NCBI RefSeq assembly: GCF_025460805.1
Contig: NZ_JAMXFJ010000030.1
Location: 1-46,158 of the forward strand
Source: Microvirga sesbaniae
Lineage (GTDB): Bacteria > Pseudomonadota > Alphaproteobacteria > Rhizobiales > Beijerinckiaceae
Direction of reading: 5' to 3'
Length of the DNA: 46,158 nucleotides
The first letter of the stretch is position 1; each line of letters opens with the position of its first letter. Below, one piece after another: positions 1-8,367 of this stretch. The notes beneath the pieces were generated by a model, which was given only the letters and a program-made list of their open reading frames with translations, had not been told where the DNA came from and did not search any database. The position numbers and the translations under genes were made by a program.

Positions 1-76
1 CGATCTCAGCTGGGGCGCGTGGTGAGGCCGGGCGCACCATCTACATCGCAGACTTCTGTCTTATGTCTCATTCGAG

Positions 77-425
77 CTATCCCGGCCTCATGCTGTGGGA
101 ATGACCCGCAACGCCCATCAAATACAAGGTCTCGTCGACGTGCCACCTGCCAGTGACGGCTCGCTTGCGTGCATTGAAGCGCTTCAGAAGTTCGGGCGAG
201 TACCGGACAACCCATCTGTGAATGGTCGCGTGATCGACGGAGATCCCCCGCTCGGCCATCATCTCCTCCAAATTTCGGAGGCTGAGGTTGTAAGCCAGAT
301 ACCACCGGACGCAGAGCAGGATCACCGACCGGTCAAAATGCCTGCCTTTGAACACCGTGTCCTCCACTACTGTGACCAACGTCCCAGTAGCTGAAACTCT
401 GAGACAAAAAGTTTGCGACGGATCC
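77..425 (-). pseudogene. IS6-family transposase remnant (N-terminal part)
   Basis: The frame read leftwards from about 439 gives an IS6-type transposase N-terminus: a GRHFDRSVILLCVRWYL segment, a helix-turn-helix-like stretch (ISVDHATIHRWVVRY) and the first catalytic aspartate in WHVDET. Right after that Asp the family similarity stops and the frame runs into unrelated residues and a stop near position 77. The rest of the DDE core, about half of a normal 230-residue transposase, is therefore missing. The outer end near 409-422 resembles an IS6 terminal repeat (GTCGCAAA-like). This is a dead remnant left by a deletion or by another element. The family call is firm; the exact limits are approximate. 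Confidence 0.7.
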
Positions 426-469
426 ATGAGTTCTGCCACTAAGGCCGAGGCCTTTCAGGCGGTAACTTA

Positions 470-715
470 AAACAGAGCATCACCCATGTGGCACTTGTCG
501 TCCGGAATCGCGGCGAAGCGATCGACTTTTATGTCAACAAGCTGCGCTTCGAGTTGGTGGAGGACACATATCAGCCCGAACAGGACAAACGCAGTGTTGT
601 CGTTCACCCGCCGGGGAGGGCACGGCCCCCTGCTTCTGGCGCGCATCAACATCCAGTCGCTCCGGCAACAGGCGGCCAACTGTCTATCAAAGACCGCGAG
701 TAAGACATACTGAGA
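470..715 (+). pseudogene. VOC/glyoxalase-family fragment, frameshifted
   Basis: From about 476 the plus strand encodes SITHVALVVRNRGEAIDFYV and then KLRFELVEDTYQPEQDK, a very recognisable N-terminal half of a vicinal-oxygen-chelate (glyoxalase/bleomycin-resistance) protein. Near 615-625 the similarity jumps to another frame, where GPLLLARI continues the family pattern, so there is an indel. The C-terminal half, with the second metal-binding module, is absent, and there is no clear start codon or ribosome site because the sequence is joined to unrelated DNA near 470. The family normally has about 125-130 residues. It is not expected to make a working enzyme. Confidence 0.6.
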
Positions 716-1177
716 TGCGGCCGTGCAGGCTCGTTAGAGCCTGAAAGGATCTGTGAGGAGTTGCCGGACCGCGTTCTAGTGTAGGCTTGGGAAGGAGCAC
801 CCTTGGAGTAGGAAAACTCCTACCTGTGCTCGTCCTGTTCACCGACAACTGGGATGCAGCAACTGCCGCACTGGAGCAGCAACATGTCCGGCTTGTCGGC
901 AGAACGGGTCGGTGGAGATTGGTAACTCGGGTGCCAGATGGGACTGCGTCAGCGCAGTCGAAAGTGACAAGAGAACTTCGCCAGTTTTCGCCTGAAAATA
1001 TGCTCAATCGGCTGTGTCCTTAGGGAAACTTGTTGGCCTTACGGCGGCATTTTTTGAAGCAGCTTCCACCAACAATGTAGCAGCGGACGAAGGAGGCTGC
1101 TGTCTGCGGCAGCGCCTCATTCAGCGTTTTACCTATTCACGGAAGCCTTTTCCATAAACTATGGCCTACCTAGGTCA
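716..1177. other. Intergenic stretch, no supported gene
   Basis: Short open frames are present, but none has a family signature, a good ribosome site or a typical composition. A small perfect hairpin (GTAGGA, loop AAAC, TCCTAC) sits at 808-823. The stretch is flanked by gene remnants and is probably degraded accessory DNA. Confidence 0.4.
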
Positions 1178-1321
1178 TCATTTGGAATTGCTGTACCGTG
1201 GCAGGCCTGTTGACATTGCGAAGAGGCCTGCGAGCGGCGATGGCTCTGCTGAGCTTATGTCATAGGCACAAGGTACCGCAAGAATGCCGAGCGCAAGCAT
1301 ACCGGCGATGATGCGCTTCAT
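1178..1321 (-). CDS. Small exported peptide (47 aa), hypothetical
   Basis: This is a 47-codon frame starting at ATG 1321. It is preceded by a perfect Shine-Dalgarno GGAGG five bases upstream, the best ribosome site in this part of the window. The product begins MKRIIAGMLALGILAVPCAY: two positive residues, then a hydrophobic core, as in a Sec signal peptide. The VPC segment could be a weak lipobox-like site. After cleavage only about 25 residues would remain. I do not recognise the family. It lies 27 bp downstream of the Ohr gene on the same strand, so the two could be cotranscribed. The case rests on the ribosome site plus signal-like N-terminus; a chance frame cannot be excluded. Confidence 0.45.
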   Translation of the reverse strand: MKRIIAGMLALGILAVPCAYDISSAEPSPLAGLFAMSTGLPRYSNSK

Positions 1322-1348
1322 CGAAACCTCCATTGATGGGAGTACCGC

Positions 1349-1765
1349 TCACGCGACATTCAGTTCTACATCGATGTTACCCCGTGTCGCCTTGGAATAG
1401 GGGCAGGTTTGATGGGCTTCTTCGATGAGCTCCCGGGCCAGTTCCCTATCGAGGCCCGGCAGGCTGACATTCAAACGGGCTTGCAGAAAATAGGCGCCAT
1501 CCGTCGTGCCGAGGTCGACCTCCGTATCGACAGCAGTGTCCGCAGGGAGGCTCAACTTGCGCCTGCCCGCAGCAAGACCCATTGCGCCGATGAAGCAGGC
1601 TGACCAACCGGCCGCGAAGAGCTGTTCGGGATTGGTGCCCGGCGTGGCTGTGCCCGGAGGACACAGCTTGACATTGAGCTGTGCATCATCACTGCGCGCA
1701 AAACCGTCGCGCCCGCCGGTCGTGTGGGTCTTTCCGGTGTAAAGAACCTTTTCGATCGTCGTCAT
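1349..1765 (-). CDS. ohr: Organic hydroperoxide resistance protein (Ohr/OsmC family)
   Basis: This is a thiol peroxidase of 138 residues, the usual Ohr size, that reduces organic hydroperoxides in the cytoplasm using a reactive cysteine pair. Both cysteines are visible: Cys57 in AAGWSACFIGAMGLA and Cys121 in CPYSKATRGNIDV, the two Ohr signature blocks. The start is the ATG at 1765 because AAAGGAG lies a few bases upstream; the frame is open further upstream but that extension has no family similarity. The gene stands alone. An OhrR-type MarR repressor, often next to ohr, is not present here. The gene looks intact although most neighbours are broken. Confidence 0.92.
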   Translation of the reverse strand: MTTIEKVLYTGKTHTTGGRDGFARSDDAQLNVKLCPPGTATPGTNPEQLFAAGWSACFIGAMGLAAGRRKLSLPADTAVDTEVDLGTTDGAYFLQARLNVSLPGLDRELARELIEEAHQTCPYSKATRGNIDVELNVA

Positions 1766-1925
1766 GGAACACTCCTTTGTTCCGTCGCTCACAGCGACAT
1801 CCAGTGACAGAGAGTGATATGGATGGTCGACGTATCGGGCATATTTCTGGAAACGCCAGAAGTGTATCAAAGCGTAGCAACGAGCTGGTGAGAGATCGTC
1901 CCGTACAAGGTGCCAGGATCTCCCG

Positions 1926-2295
1926 TCAACGAAGGGTCACTTCAGCCACCAGCCCGCCATCGACACGATTATAGATCCGAACCGAAGCGTCGATTGTCTT
2001 CGCCAGCTGCTGGGCAATGGCAAGCCCAAGCCCTGTTCCGCCGGTCTCGCGGTTACGGGACGGCTCCAGCCGGACGAAGGGCTGCATGGCGGCTTCCAGC
2101 TTGTCTTCCGGTATACCCGGCCCACGGTCCAGTACCTTGATGACAGCGCATCCATCTCTTCGCTCAACGCCGATTTCGGCGCTGCCAGCAAATTTCAGGG
2201 CATTGTCAATGAAGTTCGTTAGAATACGACGCAGCGCATGCGGCTTGGTCACGATCGTGCCCTGCACAGCACCGAGGACGGTGACCGCCTAGCGT
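1926..2295 (-). pseudogene. Sensor histidine kinase C-terminus (HATPase domain), truncated by IS6
   Basis: About 113 residues carry the ATP-binding half of an EnvZ-like histidine kinase: an N box (ILTNFIDNALKF), a G1 box (VLDRGPGIPED), the F region (PFVRLEPSRN) and a G2 box (GGTGLGLAIAQQLA). The natural stop is at 1926. Upstream, the frame meets a stop at the edge of the insertion sequence near 2290, so the sensor, HAMP and His-phosphotransfer regions are missing. The other side of the element (3100-3470) does not continue the gene, so DNA was lost with the insertion or by later recombination. It is not a functional kinase. Confidence 0.85.
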
Positions 2296-3098
2296 TGTCA
2301 CATTAACTGACAGCGGGCGCATCGAGGCAAACTCGGTCACCTGACGAGCTCATGCAGCAACGCTGGTTGCAAACTTCCACTCCGCCATGGCGGTGAGGCG
2401 GTGAAGGTGGATAGAAAGGGCAGAGCGGCGGGAACGGGGCGGCACAATGAGGTTGCGAACCGCCGAGAAGACGCTGACGAACCTCTGTAGCCCTCCCGTT
2501 GATCGAAAGCCCTGCATTGCCCGCTCTCGTCGGCGCAGCGGCAGATGCGAATTCTCTGCCCGGTTGTTAAGGCCTTTGTGCGAGCGATGCTCGACCGCTG
2601 GCATGATCTGGCGCCGGGCAGCCGCGTAGGAGCCCAGCTGATCGGTGATCATTCGCCGGGGCGGACAGCCTTGCTTCTTCAACAGGCGCCTCAGTAACCG
2701 CTTAGCGGCTTTTGTATCACGTCGCGGCTGGACCATCTCATCGAGCACGTAGCCATTCTGATCGACAGCCCGCCACAACCAGTGCTTCCGGCCAGCGATG
2801 GTGATCACGACCTCGTCGAGATGCCAGATGTCGCGCCTGCTCGGCCTCTTGCGTCTGAGGCGGCGGGCATAGTCCGGCCCGAACTTCAGCGCCCAGCGCC
2901 GGACTGTCTCATAGGAGACGAGAATGCCGCGCTCCAGGAGCATCTCCTCGACCAACCGCAGGCTCAACGGGAACCTGAAATACAGCCATACCGCGTGGGC
3001 AATGATCTCAGGTGGAAAGCGGTGGCGCTTGTAGCTGACGAGTTTGGTCATGCCAGGCGATCTATACGCTTCGGCCTCATAGTCGGGTTAATGTGACA
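2296..3098 (-). mobile_element. IS6-family insertion sequence (complete)
   Basis: An element of about 0.8 kb is bounded by inverted repeats: TGTCACATTAAC at 2296-2307 and its complement GTTAATGTGACA at 3087-3098. The true tips probably extend a few bases further outward with mismatches. It holds one intact transposase gene on the minus strand. No convincing 8-bp target duplication was seen by eye. It separates the histidine kinase tail from unrelated sequence. Confidence 0.8.
2350..3051 (-). CDS. IS6-family DDE transposase
   Basis: This is a full-length 233-residue transposase that moves the surrounding element by replicative cointegrate formation. The catalytic triad is visible: Asp in WHLDEV, Asp in ITDQLGSY, and Glu in NRAENSH just before the LRRRERAMQGF block typical of the family. 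The N-terminal PPEIIAHAVWLYFRF segment is the usual zinc-finger-less IS6 start. The ATG at 3051 lies close to the right terminal repeat, so the promoter probably sits in or near that repeat. There is no sign of frameshift, unlike the IS6 copy at 30188-30897. Confidence 0.93.
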   Translation of the reverse strand: MTKLVSYKRHRFPPEIIAHAVWLYFRFPLSLRLVEEMLLERGILVSYETVRRWALKFGPDYARRLRRKRPSRRDIWHLDEVVITIAGRKHWLWRAVDQNGYVLDEMVQPRRDTKAAKRLLRRLLKKQGCPPRRMITDQLGSYAAARRQIMPAVEHRSHKGLNNRAENSHLPLRRRERAMQGFRSTGGLQRFVSVFSAVRNLIVPPRSRRSALSIHLHRLTAMAEWKFATSVAA

Positions 3099-3588
3099 TC
3101 ACCCTCGCAAGGCGTCGCTGGATCAAAATCCAGATCTTCTTGGCTTGCATGACCGATGCCAGCAGAAACAGCATGACGACCGGATACAGGACCGGAACCA
3201 CGAAAAATATACCAGCCCATCTGCGGGCTTTGCGCTCATAGAGCGAAACGATTGGGGCCGCGCCTCGCATTCGGCCGCCTCTACGAGTGGCTAGCGCACG
3301 AGTCGGACGATGCCACTCGGCCCCGGTGACTATGTCTTCAGGTGGGAGGTCACGGTACGCCGCCTGCATTCCGTCCCCTCGACATCGCTCGAGATGGACG
3401 TGCATCCCAAGCGCCTGCGCAAGCTCCCGCCCCCGGCTCGGCCGTCGAGTAGGAACTTCGTCCGACGGCATCGCGATGGGAGTGGTGCGGCCGAGCTTGT
3501 CAGCCGTGCCACCAGCTAGCTCGAATGAAGTCTAGGCACCGTTTCTCGCGCCACGTAGTATCCCGCCTCAGAACACGCTGAGGGTCAG
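3099..3588. other. Intergenic stretch with a possible membrane-protein remnant
   Basis: On the minus strand a frame from about 3471 down to the IS edge ends in a hydrophobic segment (GIFFVVPVLYPVVMLFLLAS) followed by a basic tail. It could be a gene remnant cut by the IS6 element. I do not recognise it, and it has no convincing start or ribosome site. The plus-strand promoter of the cyclase gene must lie within the last 150 bp, but no clear -35/-10 pair was found. Confidence 0.3.
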
Positions 3589-5352
3589 ATGGGTTCACAG
3601 GAGGTAAAGGTCAGCCGCCGGCTGGCAGCCATCTTCGCCGCGGACGTGGCAGCCTACTCGCGGCACATGGAACAGGACGAGGCTGGTACCATCCAGAGCT
3701 TGACCGCTCACCGTGAGGTGATGGATCGGCTCATTGCGGAGCACGGAGGCCGGATCGCCAATACCGCAGGCGACAGTGTCCTTGCTGAGTTTCCCAGCGC
3801 GGTCGACGCTGTCCGCTGCGCCATTCAGGTGCAGGAGGCTCTCGCGGCCGCAAACCTGGCCAATCCTGAGGAAAGACAACTCCAGTTCCGGATCGGACTG
3901 CATGTCGGCGACGTGATGCGACGGGACGGCGACCTGTTGGGGGCCGGGGTCAATATCGCGTCCCGGCTCGAAAGCATTGCCGAACCAGGTGGCATATGCC
4001 TCTCGGAAGTTACCTATGGGCATGTGCGAAAAAACCTGCCTCTCACCTATTCCGATCTCGGGCCACAGAGGATCAAGAACATGGAGGAGCCGATCCGGGC
4101 GTATGCCCTAAAGGCATCCTTGTTCGCCCGAGTCGGGGTAGAGGCCACCAAGCCGCCTCCCCTACCTGAGAGGCCCTCGATTGCTGTCATGCCCTTCACT
4201 AACATGAGCGGCGACCCTGAGCAGGAGTACTTTGCCGATGGGATGGCCGAGGACATCATCACGGGCCTCGCGCGTCTGAAGTGGCTGTTCGTCATCGCTC
4301 GCAACTCAACTTTCACTTATAAGGGCAAGGCGGTGGATGTCCGTCAGGTGGCACGGGATCTTGGAGTTCGCTATGTGCTCGAAGGAAGTGTCAGGGCCTC
4401 TGGCAGGCGCATCCGCATCACCGGACAGTTGATCGACGCCGAAACAGGCAAGCACATCTGGGCCGAGAAGTACGATCGGCAATTGGATGACATTTTTGCC
4501 GTGCAGGACGAGATCACGGAAAGTGTCGTGGCCGCAATCGAGCCGCATATCTACGCCGAGGAAGGCTTCCGCGCACAAAGCAAACCACCTGAAAGTCTGG
4601 ATGCTTGGGGCTTCGTCATTCGAGCCCTGTCTCTCGTCTTCAGGGTCAGTCGCAGTGGGAACGCTGAGGCTCAAAGGCTGGCCCGCGAAGCCATCCTTCT
4701 CGATCCCAGCTATGCCAGGGCTTACGCTGTGCTCGCCTGGGCGGTGATGTGGCAAGGGCACTGCTTTTGGTCAGAGGATGCCCAGGCCTCGTACAGTGAA
4801 GCCCTGCAGTACGCCGAGAAATCCATCTCACTCGACACGTCCGAGCCGTGGGGACGCACCACCCTGTGCCACATCCTGAGTGCGAGGGGGCAGCACGAGC
4901 AGGCGCTTCACGAGGCCGGGGTGGCCCTGCGCCTCAATCCAAATTTTGCCCTTGCCCATACGATCTACGGATGGGCGCTTCTCCGTTCCGGCCGATTTGA
5001 GGAAGCTGTGGCCGAAACCGGGAAGGCGCTCCGCATCAGCCCGAACGACGACTTTGCAGGCTTCTACTCCGCCATCCACGGGCTGACTCTGCTTGGCGCA
5101 CAGAGGTTTGAGGAAGCGCTTCCCCATATCCGCAGGTCGGTCTCGTCGATGCCGGAATTCTTTGGGAACTGGCGCACGCTTGCGAGTTGCTGTGGCCACC
5201 TCGGCTTGACGGATGAGGCGCGAGCGGCTGTTGCGCGGGCGGAAACGATCAGGCCGGGGATAACGCTGGCCATGGCGCGTAAGCATTTATGGGACTACGC
5301 CCACCGCGACATCTTCGTGGAAGGTCTGAGAAAGGCTGGGGTGCCTGAATGA
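3589..5352 (+). CDS. Class III adenylate/guanylate cyclase with TPR repeats
   Basis: This 587-residue soluble protein is predicted to make cyclic AMP (or GMP). Residues 8-180 are a class III cyclase domain: metal-binding Asp19 (FAADVAAYSRHM) and Asp62 (AGDSVLAEF), plus the Asn122/Arg126 pair in GVNIASRLE. The catalytic set looks complete. A conserved linker follows (PSIAVMPFTNMSGDPEQEY through TGKHIWAEKYDRQLDDIF), found in many rhizobial cyclase-TPR proteins. The last 200 residues are tetratricopeptide-like helices (for example ARAYAVLAWAVMWQG and FALAHTIYGWALLRSGRFEE). There is no membrane segment. The start is the ATG at 3589 with GAGGG just upstream. The gene stands alone and its input signal is unknown; base specificity cannot be read with certainty. 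Confidence 0.9.
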   Translation: MGSQEVKVSRRLAAIFAADVAAYSRHMEQDEAGTIQSLTAHREVMDRLIAEHGGRIANTAGDSVLAEFPSAVDAVRCAIQVQEALAAANLANPEERQLQFRIGLHVGDVMRRDGDLLGAGVNIASRLESIAEPGGICLSEVTYGHVRKNLPLTYSDLGPQRIKNMEEPIRAYALKASLFARVGVEATKPPPLPERPSIAVMPFTNMSGDPEQEYFADGMAEDIITGLARLKWLFVIARNSTFTYKGKAVDVRQVARDLGVRYVLEGSVRASGRRIRITGQLIDAETGKHIWAEKYDRQLDDIFAVQDEITESVVAAIEPHIYAEEGFRAQSKPPESLDAWGFVIRALSLVFRVSRSGNAEAQRLAREAILLDPSYARAYAVLAWAVMWQGHCFWSEDAQASYSEALQYAEKSISLDTSEPWGRTTLCHILSARGQHEQALHEAGVALRLNPNFALAHTIYGWALLRSGRFEEAVAETGKALRISPNDDFAGFYSAIHGLTLLGAQRFEEALPHIRRSVSSMPEFFGNWRTLASCCGHLGLTDEARAAVARAETIRPGITLAMARKHLWDYAHRDIFVEGLRKAGVPE

Positions 5353-5389
5353 CGCGGGAGGTAACGGCACTTCTGCTCGCGCTGCAAAC

Positions 5390-5935
5390 CTAGTTCCAGT
5401 AAGGCATCGTCACCTTCATCGCATTCGGGAACTTCGCGTTCATGAGCGGCTCCGCTCCCCCGAAAATGAGGCGCCTCCGAAACGCCGGTGGCGTTTCAAC
5501 GATCTCGATGTCGCGAGCGGTTCCAAATTCGGTGCTGAAATAGGGCATCTTACCTCCCATGAAGGCCTCCTCCTGTGTCCACTCGGGAATCAGGAGGTTC
5601 CATCTCTGTGCAACATGCTCCCCAATTGCCCCGATCCAGGTGTCGTTTTTCCAATCCCCGGTCGGGATGGGAGTGGGATCGAGCATGACCTGTCGTGCAG
5701 CCCTGCTCTCCTCGGCGAAGAATGCCTCCATGAATGTGTACATGGCGCATCCGTACCAGTCGGGGTGACCCCTGATAGCGTCAGCCACGTCCCTTAGCGA
5801 TCTCGGCTCCCGCTCAAAGGGCGGTCCAAGGCCAAAGAATCTGATGGCCTCCTCAAACTGCCAGACCTTCCTATCCACCTCCCGTTCGTGATCGCTGTAA
5901 CTCACAGGCCGACTCTCGAGGTAGGGCGTGATCAT
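5390..5935 (-). CDS. Partner protein of NTase-like gene (possible toxin-antitoxin pair)
   Basis: This 181-residue protein has no name I can assign securely. Its start is the ATG at 5935, which overlaps the stop of the upstream gene as ATGA, so the two are translationally coupled. An N-terminal helical region (VWQFEEAIRFFGLGPP) leads to a C-terminal block with IPEWTQ, MPYFSTEFGTARD and TPPAFRRRLIFGG. That block resembles the conserved tail of small proteins paired with DUF6036-type nucleotidyltransferases (PEW, then sPxxFrxRniF). No catalytic motif is obvious. The recognition is from memory of the pattern and is tentative. The frame is open for another 120 codons upstream, but that stretch is out-of-frame shadow of the neighbour and is not included. 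Confidence 0.6.
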   Translation of the reverse strand: MITPYLESRPVSYSDHEREVDRKVWQFEEAIRFFGLGPPFEREPRSLRDVADAIRGHPDWYGCAMYTFMEAFFAEESRAARQVMLDPTPIPTGDWKNDTWIGAIGEHVAQRWNLLIPEWTQEEAFMGGKMPYFSTEFGTARDIEIVETPPAFRRRLIFGGAEPLMNAKFPNAMKVTMPYWN

Positions 5936-6447
5936 CCCCGGAGGCGCTTGCCTGTCCTGATGCCATGGCGGGCAGCGATCTGGATCGCAGGCTCCATGTC
6001 CTGAAACGTCATTCCGTCCATCGGGCGTAACGTGGCCAGGAAAACCATCGGGATCATGAGTTGGGGCGGCGCCGAAACAACCCTCAGGCCCGGCTTCTCC
6101 CAAGAAGGATACATTCCGGATGGGAAGCCGCCTTCCCTGGCGATGCCGTCGCCGATGAGCCTTGGGAGAAGGCGTTCCGGCCAACCCTCCACAAGCTTGA
6201 GGTTGTTGCCTGCCCAGTCGCAGGCCTGCCGGATGGGCCCGTTCTTGCCGTCGAGGGAGATATCGATTTCTATCTTCGTGCCGTCGTCCCTCCAACCGTA
6301 GCGCAGCAGGAACGCGCTCCCCGAGCAGATCATGATCTCACCCAGGATCCTTTTCCCGCGGAGGTCTTCCCCTACGAGATCGAGCACCCTGCGGAGGGTG
6401 TCTGGATCGACAAGTGGTGAAACCGACATCGCTGGATATCCTGTCAT
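5932..6447 (-). CDS. Nucleotidyltransferase-fold protein (DUF6036/MNT-like)
   Basis: This is a 171-residue protein with the hallmarks of a minimal nucleotidyltransferase: a helix-turn GS motif at residues 43-44 (MICSGSAFLLRYGW) followed at spacing 16 by an acidic hD/E-h-D pair, Glu60-Ile-Asp62 (TKIEIDI). The second half (PPQLMIPMVFLATLRPMDGMTFQD) fits the LlamKllAxRxxxxxD pattern of AbiEii/DUF6036-like proteins. It would transfer a nucleotide to an RNA or protein target in the cytoplasm. It is the first gene of a two-gene operon. An alternative start is Met7 (6429); neither start has a strong ribosome site. Family assignment is by motif only. Confidence 0.6.
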   Translation of the reverse strand: MTGYPAMSVSPLVDPDTLRRVLDLVGEDLRGKRILGEIMICSGSAFLLRYGWRDDGTKIEIDISLDGKNGPIRQACDWAGNNLKLVEGWPERLLPRLIGDGIAREGGFPSGMYPSWEKPGLRVVSAPPQLMIPMVFLATLRPMDGMTFQDMEPAIQIAARHGIRTGKRLRG

Positions 6448-6740
6448 GGCCGATCCCGGCAGAGATAGGGCGGTCGCAGGAGCGGGGACAAGACCTTGCC
6501 TTAGTCGGAAAACCTAAGTGCGGATGCGCGTGGGGCCTTCCGACCGAAGCTGGAGGATCAGGGTACTAGCGCTCCCTCGGGAGACTGGGATGCAGCGCCG
6601 CCGAATGGTCCGGATTGGATCAGGTACAGTCCGCAAGTGTTGCCGTGTGAAGGTCCGCTTACCCTCCAACTGCGTGCCCTCGGCCTACTTCGGCTTCGTG
6701 CCAGATCCAGACCTCCCGCTTGCGAGTTGTGAAGGCTTCC

Positions 6741-7853
6741 TTAGAGAGCCACATCGGCGAGAGGACGGTACAGAACTGCTTCGCAGATATCCTCAACTTG
6801 AGAGCAACCCAAATGGCCTAATGTTGTCCAGAATTCGCGATGCAGAAGTTCGAGCGTTCGACGTACTCCGTACTCTCCATCGGCCGCGAGACCAAGCGCA
6901 ATCAGGCGGCCAAGGGCAACCGCATCCGCGCCCAGTGCGAGGGCTGTAACAACATCACTGCCCCGACGGATGCCCGAGTCGAAGATGATCGGTATTTCTC
7001 GTCCCACTGACTTGCGGATGGACGGCAAGACGTCCAAGGCTGCGGGCGTCCGGTCAACCGTGCGGCCACCATAGTTTGAGACATAAAGTCCAACCGCACC
7101 GGCTTCGAGTGCCGCGTGAGCGTCCCTAACGCTCGTGACACCCTTGACGATGCACGGGAGAGGCGCACGCGCGATAGCGCGCGCGGCTTTCTGCCAGTTC
7201 CAGCGCGGCTGCGTGAATTCTAGAAGTTCGACAAGGGCGGCTGGATCGGATCGTCCCGGCCCGAAGTTGGCAGGACCCTTCTCCCCACGAATGGAAAAGC
7301 GATCTTCCATCATCCGCTCCCGCCATTGCCTGATGGGGGAATATGTGACGCAGATGTATTTATAACCGGCGTTCTTGGCTCGCTCCATGAGATCAACGAC
7401 GGCATCCTCATCGCCGACGAACGTCATCTGGAATATCGAGGCTACGGAGGAAGCTGCCGCGATATCTTCAAGCGGGAACGATGCGGCAACCGGCACCATC
7501 TGCTGAATGCCGACTGCTTCTGCCGCCCGCCCGATGGCAAGGTGTCCGTCAGGATGGAAGACCGCCTCTCCCCCAAATGGGGCTATGAAGGCGGGAAAGC
7601 TCAGCTCAAATCCCAGAACGTTCGTCCGGGTACCGGGATTGTCGATCCCGGCGAAGAGAGGAGCAACGAAGCGGTAACGGTCGAATGCTGCCGTGTTGTC
7701 CCTAAGGGTGACCTCGTCGCCAGTGCCGCACCAGAGATAATTCCATTCGACTTCCGACAAGTGCCGCTGAGCGTCGCGGTGGACCCCGCGTAAAGTCGTG
7801 TACTTCTCATTGGTCGAGTAGCGATCATCAATTCGGCTGGTCTTTTCTGCCAT
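6741..7853 (-). CDS. FMN-dependent alpha-hydroxy-acid oxidase family protein
   Basis: This 370-residue TIM-barrel flavoprotein is of the glycolate oxidase/lactate dehydrogenase family, which oxidises 2-hydroxy acids to 2-oxo acids with FMN. It shows the N-terminal FPAFIAPFGG strand, the KGVTSVRDAHAALEAGA phosphate/FMN segment, Arg264 and the DSGIRRGSDVVTALALGADAV phosphate loop. The catalytic His of the SNHGGR signature is Tyr261 here (VSNYGGR), so normal proton abstraction should be lost or changed. It is the last gene of a leftward cluster with RidA, an FAD amine oxidase and a solute-binding protein, which points to amino/hydroxy-acid metabolism. The family is certain; the substrate is unknown. 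Confidence 0.85.
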   Translation of the reverse strand: MAEKTSRIDDRYSTNEKYTTLRGVHRDAQRHLSEVEWNYLWCGTGDEVTLRDNTAAFDRYRFVAPLFAGIDNPGTRTNVLGFELSFPAFIAPFGGEAVFHPDGHLAIGRAAEAVGIQQMVPVAASFPLEDIAAASSVASIFQMTFVGDEDAVVDLMERAKNAGYKYICVTYSPIRQWRERMMEDRFSIRGEKGPANFGPGRSDPAALVELLEFTQPRWNWQKAARAIARAPLPCIVKGVTSVRDAHAALEAGAVGLYVSNYGGRTVDRTPAALDVLPSIRKSVGREIPIIFDSGIRRGSDVVTALALGADAVALGRLIALGLAADGEYGVRRTLELLHREFWTTLGHLGCSQVEDICEAVLYRPLADVAL

Positions 7854-7982
7854 GCCTGGTGTCCTATGGCTCGTGTGGGATCGTGACGGCAGTCCTTAAT
7901 CGATGCCCCTCAGAGAAATTGGCTGCGGACACAGGCAAAAGCCCGACAGCCAAGTCCCATTACGGAATTGACCGAAGCCCCG

Positions 7983-8336
7983 TCATCGTGCCGCGGTGAT
8001 GATCACTTCAATCAGGCGATTGGGATCGCCGAGACTTGCAACACCGATCGTGGCTCGTGATGGGAGGTCATCCTCGGGAATCCATTCGAGCCAGGCCTTG
8101 TTCATCTCTTCCTTTTGCGCCATGTCGCTCAAATAGATCCGTGCTGCGAGGATCTTGGTCTTGTCGGAGCCGAGTTCGGCCAGGAACGTATCGAGTTTGG
8201 CGCAGACTTCCCGAGTCTGGTCCGCCATTCCCTGCGACAGGTCATTGGCGGCATGCCCTCCGAAGTAGAGCACTCCGTTGTGTTCCACGGCGCCGTGCAT
8301 GATCTTGTGCTTCCGGTGACGGATGATGTCGGTCAT
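7983..8336 (-). CDS. RidA-family enamine/imine deaminase
   Basis: This is a 117-residue protein of the RidA/YjgF/Rid family, which hydrolyses reactive imines formed by amino-acid oxidases to 2-oxo acids and ammonia. Family blocks seen are LYFGGHAAND, the QTREVCAKLDTFLAELG helix and LPSRATIGVASL with the substrate-binding Arg. The start is the ATG at 8336 with AGGAC seven bases upstream; a longer open frame overlaps the next gene and is not used. It follows the FAD oxidase gene by 31 bp. The pairing makes biochemical sense, because the oxidase would release an imino acid for RidA to hydrolyse. Confidence 0.9.
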   Translation of the reverse strand: MTDIIRHRKHKIMHGAVEHNGVLYFGGHAANDLSQGMADQTREVCAKLDTFLAELGSDKTKILAARIYLSDMAQKEEMNKAWLEWIPEDDLPSRATIGVASLGDPNRLIEVIITAAR

Positions 8337-8367
8337 TGGATGTCCTTTGGTTTGAATGGAGTGTGGT

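Noticed and set aside
787..1023. 78-codon plus-strand frame
   Set aside because: It lacks motifs and a convincing ribosome site; treated as intergenic.
5936..6295. 120-codon N-terminal extension of the NTase partner gene
   Set aside because: It overlaps the NTase gene in another frame and is Arg/Pro-rich; the ATGA start at 5935 is much better.
6518..6949. 143-codon plus-strand open frame before the FMN oxidase end
   Set aside because: It overlaps the oxidase gene, has low-complexity composition and no ribosome site.
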